From positions 62,001 through 126,000 of the forward strand of contig JAREIK010005987.1 in the NCBI GenBank assembly GCA_029783825.1: 64,000 bases of DNA, given 5' to 3'. Each line of letters opens with the position of its first letter. Position 1 is the first letter of the stretch. The notes under the pieces were generated by a model. That model was given only the letters and a program-made list of their open reading frames with translations. It was not told where the DNA came from and made no database searches. Shown piece after piece: positions 39,447-51,596 of the stretch. Origin of the DNA: Sapria himalayana. Its lineage: Eukaryota; Streptophyta; Magnoliopsida; Malpighiales; Rafflesiaceae. Position numbers and translations under genes: made by a program.

Positions 39447-39735
39447 CCTTCAAACATTAAATGTATTTGTTTTGCTTTCATTTCTTGTGCATTATTGTAC
39501 TTTGCACCCTTTATCTAGTATAACTATGATATCTTTTAATCTTTATCGTGCTATAAATTATGTTATCTATTAAATGTATATTATGCAAATGGCTTGCCTC
39601 TATATTCATGATATTTAAATTTTAAATATTCATCTGTAAGTAATTTTATTTTATTATTTGTATATTTTGATGTAATAGAATGTTTTATTTATATTAATAA
39701 TTGAGCATTATTTTATGTAAATAAAACAGGGCAAA

Positions 39736-42700
39736 ATGAGCTCAGATCGTCAGTAGATGTACAAAAGGGTTATTAATGGATTTTTGAATAAAGATTTTTT
39801 GACTGGGCTTGAAACATTCATCAATTTTGCATGTAGTCAATTTAGATTGAAGGATGGAGAAAAAATTAAGTATCCATGTAATCATCGAAAGTGTTAGAAT
39901 ATGTCTTATCGTGATGCAAACACTATAAGATATCATTTGGCAAAATATGGCTTTGTACCAAATTATTTTATTTGGATTTATCATGGTGAAAGTACAAAGG
40001 CTCTGAATTTTGACCAAAATGAGGGCATTGAATCATTTGCTTGTGGTGAAAAATCATCAAACGCATACCATAGAATGATCATGGAAGCTGATGCTTATGA
40101 CTTCAATATGGATTACATGGATGAACTACCTAACCCTGAAGCTCAAAAATTTTATGAAATTCTTAAAGCTACAGATAAAGAGTTGTGGCCTGGTTGTAAA
40201 ACACATTCGCAATTCACTTGTGGGTTGAAAAATGAGCATTATGTTAGAAAATCATATGTCTGAAAAATTATTTGATTAGATGACAGAACTGATGAAGGAG
40301 ATTTTTCCGGATAATAATTTGATCACTAACAACCTTTACAACACTAAGAAGTTACTACGAGGAATGGGTCTACCAGTGATTGTTGTTTATATTGATGCAT
40401 GTTATAATGGGGCAGTGATAGTGATTTAAAAAGCCGTACGGTTTGTGGCCATCCTCGATTTAGGAAGGAACCTCGTGCTGTAGAAACGTGAAAAAAATTG
40501 AAGGTTGTCTTTAAGAAGATGTACTATTTTGTATTAATTCCTCGATTACAGAGACTATATGCATCAAATGCTTCAGCAAATGATATGAGGTGGCATTCCG
40601 AGCATGAGGTTGAAGAAGGGGTAATGCGTTATCCATCAGATTCACCTGCTTGGATATATTTTAATTATATACATCAAGATTTTGCAGTAGAAAGTCGAAA
40701 TGTGAGATTGGGTCTCTACACTGATAGATTTCAGCCATTTGGGCAATCTGGAGAATAGTATTCAACATGACCAATGATAGTGATGCCTTATAACTTGCCT
40801 CCGTGGTTGTGTATTAAGGGGAAATATATATTTTTGTCAATATTAGTTCAAGGGCCAAAAAATCCGAAAGACATGATAGATATTTTCTTACAGTCTCTTA
40901 TTGCAGAGTTAAATCATTTATGAGATGTTGGTGTGAATATATATGATATATTAAAGAAGCAAATTTTCATTATGTGGGCAGCCCTAATGTGGACGGTATA
41001 TGACTTTTCTGTATATTCAATGTTGTCTGGCTGGAGTACTACATGACTTTTCGCATGCCCGTATTGCATGAAAAATTCTAATGCATTTACCCTCTAATTT
41101 AGTGGTAAATAGTCATGGTTTGATAACCATCGTAAGTTTCTAGTTATGAATCATCCATTTCGAAAAATTAAATTGTATTTCGAAGAAATAAAATTGTGAT
41201 GACAGTTGCACCAGCTATTCGTTCAAAAGATGATATTATTACAGAAATCCATAGTTTGGGTTTGAAGAAGGTAATAGAAAATGATGCTACTAGAAGTAAT
41301 GAATCAATAGGCACATTATTTGGTTGGAGGAAACATAATATATTTTGGGACATGTCCTATTGGAAGTCCAATTTAATTCGTTATAACTTAGATGTAATGC
41401 ATATTGAAAAAGATATTTTTGACAATGTTTTCAACACTATCCTTAATATAGATCTAAAAACAAAAGACACTTTAAAAATCAAGACAAGAGCTGAATGATT
41501 AATGTCGATTGCTTGAATTGAAACTGAATGAGCAAACAGGAAAATTCACTAAAGCTTGCTACACACTTGATAAGAAGGCAAGATAGATATTGTGTGAATG
41601 GGTTAAAAATTTGAAATTCTCTGATGGATGTGTGTCAAAAATGGGTAGATGCGTGGATATGAAGAATCTTAAGTTATTTGAAATGAAAAGTCATGACAGT
41701 CATGTATTTATGTAGAGATTAGTACCAATTGTATTCCGTGAATTACTTCAATAGAGTGTTTGGAAGGTCCTTACAGAACTAAGTTTGTTTTTCAAACATC
41801 TAATTGCAACCACAATCAAAATAGATGACATGGTGAGGATGGAGAATGACATTCCACTTATTATATGTAAGCTAGAACGGATATTTCCAATGAATTTTTT
41901 TTTTGACTCAATGGGGCATTTGCCAGTCTATTTGGCATATGAAGCAAGAATTGTTGAGCCAGTACAATTCAGGTGGATATATACTTTTGAGAGGTAAATA
42001 CATATAATTTGTTGTGTTTTATTATTTCTTACTTTAAGTAATATTGTAATTTAATCAAATTGAAACCTAACATTGTGGTTGTAGGTATCTTCGTAAGTTG
42101 AAATTGAATGTTAAAAACAAGACAAAAGTTGAAGGTTCAATTTGCAATGCATATTTAGTAGAAGAAGCATCATCATTTTGTTCTTATTATTTTGATGATC
42201 ATGTTAATACAAAGAATTGAAATGTGCCATGGAATAATGAAGGTCGTGTGATGGTAGAAGATGATTCTATGGACAAACTATTTATCATTAAGTACCCTAG
42301 AAGAGTATTTGGAAGAGAAATGAAAAGATGTATGTCAGATTAAGAGTACAAAGCAACCAGGAGCTTTGTTTTACTTAATTGTGAGGAGGTTTCACTATAC
42401 ATCGAGTATATATACACAAAATGGTTGCAGGTTAAATCATAGTTTAATTTTATCTTTAATAGGAATTATTAAAAATTGATATACATTTTTTTTCTCATTT
42501 TATATTTGTGCAGTATTTATATTGAACAGTTAAAATATAGGCAACCATCAATTTACAGCAATGATGTCAATTATATGCTAAAAAATGAATTTGCAAATTG
42601 GTTCAAAAATTATGTGAGAATTATTAAGTTTTAAATTTTAAATTATTTAATTTATTTTTATCTTTTATTTGTTAATATCAATTTTTTTAAATAATATCAC

Positions 42701-43405
42701 AGGTAATTAATTTTTCAAATGGAGATTCAAATATTTTTATTCAGAATCTAAGTAAAGGCCCATTTTGATATGTGACAACCTATCCTGGGCATTTTGTTAA
42801 TGGATATAATTTCACACAATTGGGCACGGTTCTTCTAAAATAACAATGAATTATTGTGTATGCAGTAAAGGCGTAAGATATAGTACATATGAGATTGATT
42901 ATTATGGTCAACTTAAAAAGTTATTGAGTTGGAGTATCCTAGACTCGAAAATAACAAGATTGTATTTTTAAGTGCGAGTTGTTTGATCCTACACCAAATG
43001 TGGGCACAAAGATTCATTCGGATTATAAGCTAGTAGATGTTAACCATGAACACATATATAATCAAAAAGAGCCATTTATTCTGGAAGTTCAAGTATATTA
43101 TTGTATATATCCGAGTTTATCTTGCAAAAAGAAAGATTTGTTGGTGATTTGCAAGATCAAAGCGTGATCAAAATTTGAAGTATGACCATCGCAACAAAGA
43201 AGTACAAACGTAGAAATTGCACCAGCATTCCAAAAAGATGACATAAATAATAGATGAAGATCCAAAAAATTTATGTGACTCAAATGGTGGCATAATAGAT
43301 ATTGAAGATGATCAATTTCTATCTGAAGATGAGTTCGAACTTCTTTTGGAATCAGACAAAATATCAGAATATCCATTGGAGGATGATAGTGATGCCAATA
43401 ATTAA
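39736..43405 (+). pseudogene. CACTA TNP2 transposase, decayed (E2)
   Basis: The start is the ATG at 39736, in a context (gcaaaatga) shared with the next element. Blocks in order: Transpos_assoc-like N-terminus (LETFINFACSQ, TIRYHLAKYGFVPNYF, WIYHGES); TNP2 core with RLQRLYAS, MRWHSEHEVEEGVMRYPSDS, LGLYTDRFQPFG, a D in WTVYDFSVYSMLSGWST, CPYCMKN, and FWDMSYWKSNLIRYNLDVMH + IEKD; then DUF4218-like (FERYLRKLKLN, VEEASSFCSYYFDDH) and DUF4216-like (PGHFVNGYNF, KCELFDPTPNVG, SDYKLVDVNHEHIY) parts. Introns: 41994-42084, 42431-42513 and 42614-42702. The candidate acidic residues (TDxF, YDF, HIEK) survive, but stops at 39754 and 39895, others further on and frameshifts (for example near 40214) disable it. 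Its family cuts and joins element ends in the nucleus. Confidence 0.92.
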
Positions 43406-43545
43406 ATTGTTATAATTTTATCATAAATTTAAACTATCAAAGATGATTTATATTTTATTAAAATCTATCGGTGTGTTTTATTCGAAAATGCTTGTTTGTT
43501 CATTATTTTTCTATTTTTTGTTCTTTATTTTATTTTGTATAGCAG

Positions 43546-45382
43546 ATGGTGCCTAAAGGACGTGGTCATAGTGGAGCTAGACGTGGACATAGACATGAAC
43601 CAAATTCAACTAGTATGTTATATAATGTTCCAGAATCAGTACCAACTCATAGCCACCATATCCTGACTTCAACATCACAATCACCATCTCCATTTCTATC
43701 ACCATTACCATCATTGAGACCTCTACTAACACCTTTATCAGATGTAAGCCCACCACCGATTGTGCTTCCTGCTAACACTTTTGATCCATCTCAATCGTCT
43801 ACACCACAATTTACACAGATTGTTCTCCCATTTACAATATCAAAGACATCATCAAATGTTGTGCCTTCTTCTGAAATCAGTTCAAAGTTAAAAATTGATA
43901 TTGTGGATGAGAGGTAAAAGAAAAATGTAAAAATGATTTGAAAAAAAAAATTGATGTTACTGTCAGTGGTTTTTTTTATATTGTTATGATTTGTTTGTTT
44001 TCTATGTTACATATTTATTTGTATAGTTTTATTCCATCTCACAAGTGTTCAACTATAATTACAAAGGCTTTCAAGAAAATGCTGATGCCAAATCTTTCTT
44101 TTGGAAGAAAGTTTCTCAATTGACAAATGAGTCATATTTTAATGACTTTCAAGTAAAAATAACAAAACAAAAGAATTGAAAAATTATTATCTAATTACTT
44201 AATTTTTATGGTGGTTAGTATTCAAGCAGTAAATAATTATGTTCTTGTTTTTAATATAAATTATTTTGTCATTTTTTTTATAGAATCAGTGCACATGGCC
44301 ACCCAAATTTGAGGGAAAGATAAAGTCATTATGAGAGATCAAAACAGCTCAATGGTATTTAGATTTTATTCATAAATTAAAAAAAATTAAAGAAAGGCTT
44401 GATTTTATATTCTTGGAAGACTGGCCCATGTGGCTTAATAATTGGAAGGAGCCAGATGTGAAGAAAAAATCAGATATTGCCAGCAAAAATTGACGAAGTG
44501 ATGTTGATGGACTAGGTACATAAATCTATCGACACACAGGAGGTTCAAATTCGAGCATTGAGAACGCTCAAGATTTGGTAAAAATTTAAAATTCTAAACA
44601 TATCTTTATATTGTGTTTGTCCTAATAGTCCAATATATATAATCTCTACATGGTTTTAATAATTTTGTTAAATTTTTTTATCATTTATTTTTTTATGAAT
44701 TAATAAAAACATATTCTAGGCTGGAGAATTGGGTCGAGATCCAAATTTATATGAGATTTTTAGGAAGATGCATGTGAAGAAAGTAGATGGTCAGTATATT
44801 AACAACAAGTCTCAGATGATTGCAGTAAGAAATTGTTATATTAATTAGACTTTAAAAAACTATAGTACATTATAAAAATTATTTTGAATGCAAAATTTTT
44901 ATTTTATTTTTTGTAAATCTAGAATAGTTTTTATATCCATTTTATCTCAGGACCTAATGGAGGAATGTGTGACAGCTGCTCATCAACAAGTTGAGGGTTC
45001 TATAAATCTTCAACCAATTGACTATGATCCAATTTATTTGGAGACAATAGAAGGTTGAAAGAAGCAACGAGTGTATGGAATCAACTCTAAGGGAGTGGTA
45101 TTTTGTTGTAGCAGTCATGCTTCTAATTCATCTATCTTAGCAATGGTGCATGAGGCGGTCGAACAACAACCATAAGAAACAAATGAACATATTGTAGATA
45201 TGGAGACCGAACTTAAAAAGAAGGATGAGCAGATAACTAATTTGATGGAAGAAATGCAAGAAATTAAAGATATTAAAAAAGCAATGCAATAGCAGATGTT
45301 CTATATGGAGTCATAGTTAGTGGAATTGGTGCATCAAATAGCATTCCGAGATCCAGTTGTGAATCCTCATAGGAAAGACTAG
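43546..45382 (+). pseudogene. Transposase_24 (Ptta/En/Spm) second gene, decayed (E2)
   Basis: ATG at 43546, 141 bp after the TNP2 stop. Exon 1 (43546-43913) codes for a basic N-terminus (GRGHSGARRGHRHE) and a proline/serine-rich linker (SPSPFLSPLPSL). Exon 2 (44027-44152) has SFFWKKVSQLTNESYFNDFQ. Exon 3 (44284-44577) has QCTWPPKFEGKIKSL, AQWYLDFIHKLKK and WNxWKEPDVKKKSDIASKN, then HTGGSNSS after a frame change. Exon 4 (44720-44824) has LGRDPNLYEIFRKMH. Exon 5 (44951-45382) has LMEECVTAAHQQVEG and a lysine/glutamate coiled coil (ELKKKDEQITNLMEEMQEI). These are Transposase_24 signatures. Introns are bounded by GT...AG. In-frame stops (44336-44338, 44492-44494 and others) show decay. The family partner role, DNA binding to subterminal repeats, is inferred. 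Confidence 0.88.
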
Positions 45383-45778
45383 CATTCCTTACAAATTATG
45401 AGGATGATTGAGTATGAGGATTATTTCTGAACTATTATTTATTTTTGTCTGTGTGGTAAATAATTATGATATTTTGAGCCGGTTTCAATTTTTTTTATTC
45501 TGGTTTTGTTCTTTGCTTTTTCGATAAAGCAAATTATTAATCTTTGCAGGACACATTATGTGAGAGAAAAGAAAAAATCTTAATTCAAAGCATTCTGACA
45601 TTTCCACGGTCCTTCGAATGCATGGGTTCCATATTTACCAATTTCAGCTTTATAAAAAAGAGGGATAGTTTATATTATCATTATTTTTCTAAAAAAATTA
45701 TTTTTTGCACTCTCTTTATCTCTAAACATAATTGTTGGATATCTTTTGGATTTTTGGTAAAGTTTTATGAGAATAAAC
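45383..45778. other. 3' region of the transposon gene, no further gene recognised
   Basis: Contains a 79-codon + frame (45544-45783) without any recognisable motif, probably chance. The next element is cut off by the window end before this point, so conservation cannot be tested here. Confidence 0.5.
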
Positions 45779-46916
45779 TTTAATTTGTGTTTGTTCATGT
45801 CTATAATATTTGTTTTTATATATCGGTGAATATGTTTTTGTCTCTTAATTTTTTGGGTAGAGTTTTAGCCTATTATAGGTATGTAAAAGCCCATAATTAG
45901 TAGTGACAGCAGTGGCAGAGATGGCAGTGATAGATGTTGCAGCAACGGAAGAGGCAACGGCTGCATTAGTGGCAGCACCGACAGTAGTGCCTGAGGCAAC
46001 ATTAGTGGCAGTTGTGATAGCTGCAGCAGAAGCGACAGCAATGATATAAGAGGCAGCAGCGGCATCAGTGGCAGTGGCCGTAGTAGCGGCCACGGTGGTA
46101 GCATTGGTGGTGGTAGGGGCAGGAGCGGCAGCATCGGTAGCCACAGAAGCCACAGTAGCACTGGCAGCGGCAGTAGTAGTGGGAGCAGGAGCAATGCCAG
46201 CGGCAATGGCAGCGATAGCGAGGGTAGTAGTGGTAGCGGGAGTAGCAGCGATAGTGAGAGCAGCAGCAATGGCAACATATGTGGCATATACGTACGTATA
46301 TAGTTAGTATATACCTACATATAATACTACAGTATTTTATGCACATATATACTGAGTATATATATGTACTCAGTATATATGTACACATAATACTGCAGTT
46401 TATATGTATATATACTGTAGTAATAACTGTATGAGTGAAATGCTAGTATATATGTACATATTTACTATAGCAATATATATTTATCAAAATATAGTTATTT
46501 TTTATTTAATTTGATTTGATTTGGTGGTTTAAATTTCTTACATATATGGTACCGCATTGTTTTCCATACGAAGCTTGTATAAGTGAACACATATTTCAAC
46601 AAACATTAAGCACCATGATTCGGACAGTATTTTCGCAGTGGAAAGTTGGTGATCGAAGGAGCAGTAGGAGAGAAAGCAACATCAATGCATTGATAGATTA
46701 TACTTTATGCACATTCGGTAGATATATTGATTAATAAGATGTAATATAATTTTTATTATTTTTTTGTTTTTGTTATTTAAAATATTGTATTAGAATAAGT
46801 TATTGAATAAATTTTTTTTTAATTTAAAATTTTCTTTTATAGTTTCTGTTTTTAGTAAATATATTTTCAAAATATTAAATTATTTAATTAATTTTTTTTA
46901 AAACTATATTACATTA
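45779..46916 (+). repeat. GC-rich 3' module, copy A
   Basis: Order: lead-in (tttgttcatgtctataata, tcggtgaatatgttt, gggtagagttttagcctattataggtatgtaaaagccc), GCA/GTG/GGC trinucleotide tract (45893-46280), palindromic actgagtata/tactcagtatata segment (about 46321-46420), and conserved tail (46540-46760). Copy B starts 1138 bp further on with the same lead-in. The tail in this copy keeps an open frame from 46516 to 46734. The trinucleotide tract is GC-rich in an AT-rich element. It is not a normal part of described CACTA elements as far as I know. Confidence 0.88.
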
Positions 46917-48085
46917 AACTTTAATTTTTGTTTGTTCATGTCTATAATAACTATTTTTATATATCTGTGAATATGTTTGTGTTTGTCCAAAATCTTTGGG
47001 TAGAGTTTTAGCCTATTATAGGTATGTAAAAGCCTATTATCATCAGAGGCAGTTGTGGCAACAGCAACAGCGGCGGTGGCGGCGGGGCAGTGACAGTAGA
47101 GGCGGCAGTGGCACAAGAAGTAGTTACCATGGTAGCGGCAGTGGTAGTGCCTGCAGCATCATCGGCAGGGGTGGCAGCAACAGTGGTGGCAGCCACGGAA
47201 GCGGAGGCAGTCACGACATCAATGGCAGTAGCAGCAGCTGCTACTGCAAAAGTAGTGAAGGAAGTGGTAGCATAGAAGGCAAAGGCAGCGGCTGCATCGG
47301 AAGCTGTGGCGGTAGCAGCATCTACACGAAAAGCAGCGATAACATAGGAAGCAGTGGCAGCAGCGGCGGTGATGGTAGCAGCGGCGGCAACGGCCACAGT
47401 GGTATGCAGTGGCAGCTCCGACCGTGTGGGCCGCTGTGGCTGCTGCCACAGTGGCCAGCGCCCACAGCTTCGGCAGTAGTGGCGACGGTGGCAGCTATGA
47501 CAGCAGCAGTGGTTTTGGCAGCGACAGCGACAATGGCGGTAGTGGCAGGCGCGGCAGCTGGAGTAGCAGCAACATCACCTATTGAGATATATATGTACGA
47601 ATAAAGTCAGTATATACGCACATTTAATACTATAGTATTTTATGTAAGTATATACTCTGTATATTTGTACTCAGTTCATATGTACACTTAATATTGTTGT
47701 TTATATGTACATATACTGTAGTAATATATCTACATATATTGTAGTAATATATGTACATATACTGTAGTAATATATGTACGAGTGAATTACTAGCATATAT
47801 TTACATATATACTATAGGATTATATATGTATAAAACATAACTTTTTTTGACTAAGTGGTTTAATTATCTTACAGATATGATGCCGCATTGTTTCTCATAC
47901 AAAGCTTCTATAAGTGATGAGATTTTTCACTAGACATTATGTGCCGTGACTCAGACAGCTTTGTCGTAGTAGAAAAATGATGGTCAGATGAGCAGAAGGA
48001 GAGAAAGCAATGTCGATGAATAGATATAATAAACTTTATACACTGTCGGTAGATAAATTGATGAATAAAAATAAAAGTTTGTTAT
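46917..48085 (+). repeat. GC-rich 3' module, copy B
   Basis: Tandem duplicate of copy A with the same four parts: lead-in (46917-47036), trinucleotide tract (47040-47590, longer than in A), eroded palindrome (about 47619-47700) and tail (47870-48085). Extra ctgtagtaatat repeats lie at 47715-47780. The trinucleotide tract again keeps long frames open on both strands (202 codons on +), which its composition explains. A single-copy version sits at 23462-24240. Confidence 0.86.
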
Positions 48086-48249
48086 TTTTTTGTTTCAATT
48101 ATGTAAAATATTGAATTTGAATAAGATACAATATGATTTTATTTTTTGTTTATTATAAATTATTTATAGTTTCACATTTTATTCAATATGATTTAAAAAT
48201 AATAAATATTTAATTAAAAATTTTAAATTTTTTAAATTATGTAAATATT

Positions 48250-48665
48250 TTTGAAATAAAAATAGCTAGGGAAAATTCCCTAACTAAATTAGAGAGGGAA
48301 AAATCCCTCGCTAATTTAGAGAAGGAAATTTCCCTAGCTAATTTAGCTAGGAAAATATTAAAATTAGCGACAAATATTCCATCGCTAATTTTCTAATGCT
48401 AGGTAATTTAGCTAGGGATTCAGCCATCGTTATTTTTTTTTAGTGACAAACTATTTCATTTATCTTGTTATTTTAACAATGGAATTTATCTTTTTTAGCG
48501 AGGGAATTTTTCATCGCTAATTTTTTAGCCAGGGAAAATTCCGTAGTTTAAATTTAGCAAGAAGCACTTTAGAAAGGGATGCGATCCATTGATATTCCAT
48601 CGCTATTTACCATTTAGCAATGAAAATCTTTCATATAGCTAGGGAATTGTCCCTAGCTATATGAG
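48250..48665 (+). repeat. Right subterminal repeat array
   Basis: Dense copies of tagctaggga/tccctagcta and of ttagcgaggga/tccctcgctaat in both orientations over about 400 bp, ending in tagctagggaattgtccctagctatatg, a 28-bp near-perfect palindrome directly inside the terminal repeat. By analogy these are transposase or TNPA-type binding sites. Confidence 0.82.
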
Positions 48666-48680
48666 ATTTTTCTTGTAGTA
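48666..48680 (-). repeat. CACTA terminal inverted repeat, right
   Basis: atttttcttgtagta; its reverse complement matches the left end in 14 of 15 bases. The last base is A instead of G, so the terminal pentamer reads TACTA. It is followed by AAT (48681-48683), the target duplication. Confidence 0.9.
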
Positions 48681-48960
48681 AATGATACATAAATAGATAT
48701 ACATATCAGATAGATAGATAGATAGAGTATTAAATAGATATATACATAGACATAAAGATAGACAAATAGATGGATAGATAGTCAGATTGATAGGCATAAA
48801 GAATGACATGTATATGATAGATAGATAGACAAATATATTGATTGATAAATAGATAGATAGACACAATGATAGATAGAATGATAGATAGATAAATAGATAA
48901 ATAAATAGATAGAGATATATTTATACAAATAGGTACATATTAAATATATCTATATAAATT
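48681..48960 (+). repeat. GATA array, block C
   Basis: Resumption of the GATA array after the E2 insertion, same strand polarity, about 280 bp before it passes into AT-rich sequence. Confidence 0.9.
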
Positions 48961-49320
48961 TTAATTTATATATTATCATGATTATTATCATGAAATTAGA
49001 CAAACAAATATATCTTAATTAATAAAATAACTATAAATAGATAAAATTTATTTATAAATATTATAAATATATAGATATATTTATATAGATAGAGATATAT
49101 ATAAATAGCTATTTATATATAGATAGACTACAATATTTAAAATTATTTAAAATATATCTTTAAATATAAATAGATATTTAAATATCTTTAAATAAGTACA
49201 AATTATTATTTAATAATAAATTTATATATAAATATATATATATTTAATAAGTATATTAAATATCTTTTTAATAAGTATTTATTTAATAAGTATATATTTA
49301 TATGTATATATTGATAGACT

Positions 49321-49355
<35 letters not shown>

Positions 49356-49685
49356 AATATCTATTTATATATTTAATAAGGTATATATATAGATAGACTA
49401 CAAATATATCTTTAAATATATTATTTAATAATATCTTTAAATATAAATTTATTTATTTATATATAAATATAGATATATATCTCAGGACAAATAGGTACAA
49501 ATATATCTTTAAATAATATACATGATTATTTATCTTGTATATATTGATTATTAAATTTGTTTTAATATAAATATATATATTTATACATATAGGTACATAT
49601 TAAATATATATATATATATTTATATATTTATACATGATTATATATAGAGATATAATATAATTAAATATAAATATAAATAGATAGC

Positions 49686-49741
<56 letters not shown>

Positions 49742-50190
49742 AGCTATTTATTTTAATAAATTTATATTTAAAGATATTATTTAAATAATATATTTATAAA
49801 TAATATATATATATATATATATAAATAGATAGCTATTTATATATATTTAAAGATATATTTGTAGTCTATCAATATATACAATATTTAAAATTATTTAAAG
49901 ATATTATTAAATAATATAGATATATATATAAATAGATAGAGATATATATGTCCTGAGATAAAGAGAGTATTTGTAGTCTATCTATATTTATATTTATATA
50001 GATATAGATATAAATAATCATGTATATCATGTATATAGATATATCTATATATTGATTATCAATATATACATGATTATTAAAAAATTTATACAAATAACTA
50101 TAAAAAAACACATTCATATATAATAAAAACATATTATATATATCAATCATTCTTTATGAAAATATATCTATATAAATAATTTTAATAATA
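48961..50190. repeat. AT-rich region with direct and inverted 12-mer copies
   Basis: TATA/AAATA-rich sequence with gatagactacaa at about 49121, 49312 and 49392 and its reverse complement ttgtagtctatc at about 49859 and 49971. The direct copies lie left and the inverted ones right of a (TA)n tract (49690-49738). tctcaggac (49481) and gtcctgaga (49951) form another inverted pair. Longer shared words (tatttaataatatcttta) follow. This fits an eroded inverted duplication centred near 49.7 kb. No gene is visible. Confidence 0.65.
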
Positions 50191-50847
50191 TATAGATAGT
50201 TAAACAGAAAGAGAAACATATAGATACATAGATAGATAGAAAGATAGATAGATTGGTAGACAGACAGATAGATAGATAAAAGATAGATAGAAAAATATAT
50301 GAATAAAATGATAGATAAATATACATATAGATAGATAGGAAAGATAGAAAGAAAGATAGATATATAGATATATAAACAAATAGATAGGTAGACAAATAAA
50401 TAAATAGATTGATGAATAGGTAGTTTGATAGAAACATCATTAGACAGACAGACAGAAAGATATATATATAGATAAACAAATAGATAAATAGATAGATAGA
50501 CCATTAGATAGAGAGAGAGAGAGATAGAGAGATAAATAAACAAACACATAGATAGATAGATCTATAGAAAGAAAGAAACATAGAAAGATAGATAGACAGA
50601 TAGAGAGAAAGAAAGATGGATAGATCATATAGATATATAGACAAATAGATAGATAGATAAAGAGAGAGAGATAAAAAGATAGAAAGATAGATAGAGAGAA
50701 AGATAAATAGATAGATAGATAGATACAAAGAAAGTAATATAGATAGATAGATAATTAGGGACATAAATAATTAAAAAATTGATATTTATAAAGATAGATA
50801 AATAAACAAATACATAGATAGACATCTAGATAGATAGAAATTAAGAT

Positions 50848-50891
<44 letters not shown>

Positions 50892-51223
50892 ATAATTAGA
50901 TAAATAGAAAGAAAGAAAAATAGATAAACATAAAGATAGATAGATAGATAGATAGACAGAAAGATAGACAAACAGATAGATATATATTATGTTAGATAGA
51001 TATAAAAATTGATAGACTTATAGATAAATAGATAGTTAGATATATAGATAGATAGATAGATCCAAAAATAGATAGATATAAAGAAATATAGATATATAGA
51101 TAGATAATTAGATAGATTGATAGATAGACAGATAGATAGATAAATAAATACATAAATAGATATAAAGATAGATAGATAAATGGATCGATAGGTTGATTGA
51201 TTGACAGAGAGATAACAAGAAAA

Positions 51224-51254
<31 letters not shown>

Positions 51255-51559
51255 AATAAATAAATAGATAGATATACAGAGAGATAGACAAACATATATA
51301 TATATATATATAGGCAGGTAGATAAATAGATAGATAGATAGATTGATTGATAGATATATAGATTGATTGATAAATATATAGATAGATAGATAAATAGATA
51401 GATAGTTATATAGATAAATTTCTTGATAGATAGATAAATAGATAGATAGAGAGAATGAAAGGTAGATTGATAGATAGACATATTGATAGATAAATAGATA
51501 GACATATAGAAATGTAGACATACAGACAGATAGATAGACTAATAGATAGATAGATAGAT

Positions 51560-51596
<37 letters not shown>

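Larger units (their letters stand above)
33017..48680 (+). mobile_element. Full-length CACTA (En/Spm-type) transposon, E2
   Basis: The 15,664-bp element has terminal inverted repeats CACTACAAGAAAAAT (left) and, read inward from the right, TACTACAAGAAAAAT, so 14 of 15 bases match and only the outermost right base has changed. It is flanked by AAT on both sides and sits inside the GATA array. Order: left subterminal repeats, AT-rich 5' region, leader-like block, unassigned DNA with a foldback, TAACTATA satellite, polypyrimidine tract, TNP2 gene, Transposase_24 gene, a duplicated GC-rich module, right subterminal repeats. Both genes contain stops and frameshifts, so it should not make its own transposase. 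The ends are well kept, so transposition in trans remains possible. Confidence 0.93.

Noticed and set aside
39010..39573. 187-codon + frame rich in leucine, serine and proline over the CT tract
   Set aside because: Polypyrimidine sequence lacks stop codons. Three overlapping frames exist, and the next element has no equivalent.
45544..45783. 79-codon + frame downstream of Transposase_24 as an additional gene
   Set aside because: No recognisable motif, AT-driven composition, and no second copy in the window to test conservation.
46996..47604. 202-codon glycine/serine-rich frame on + and alanine-rich frames on - over the GC-rich triplet tract; similar frames at 23462-23848 and 45845-46388
   Set aside because: Trinucleotide composition alone keeps every frame open on both strands. 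The frames differ between module copies and carry no domain. Kept only as a repeat.
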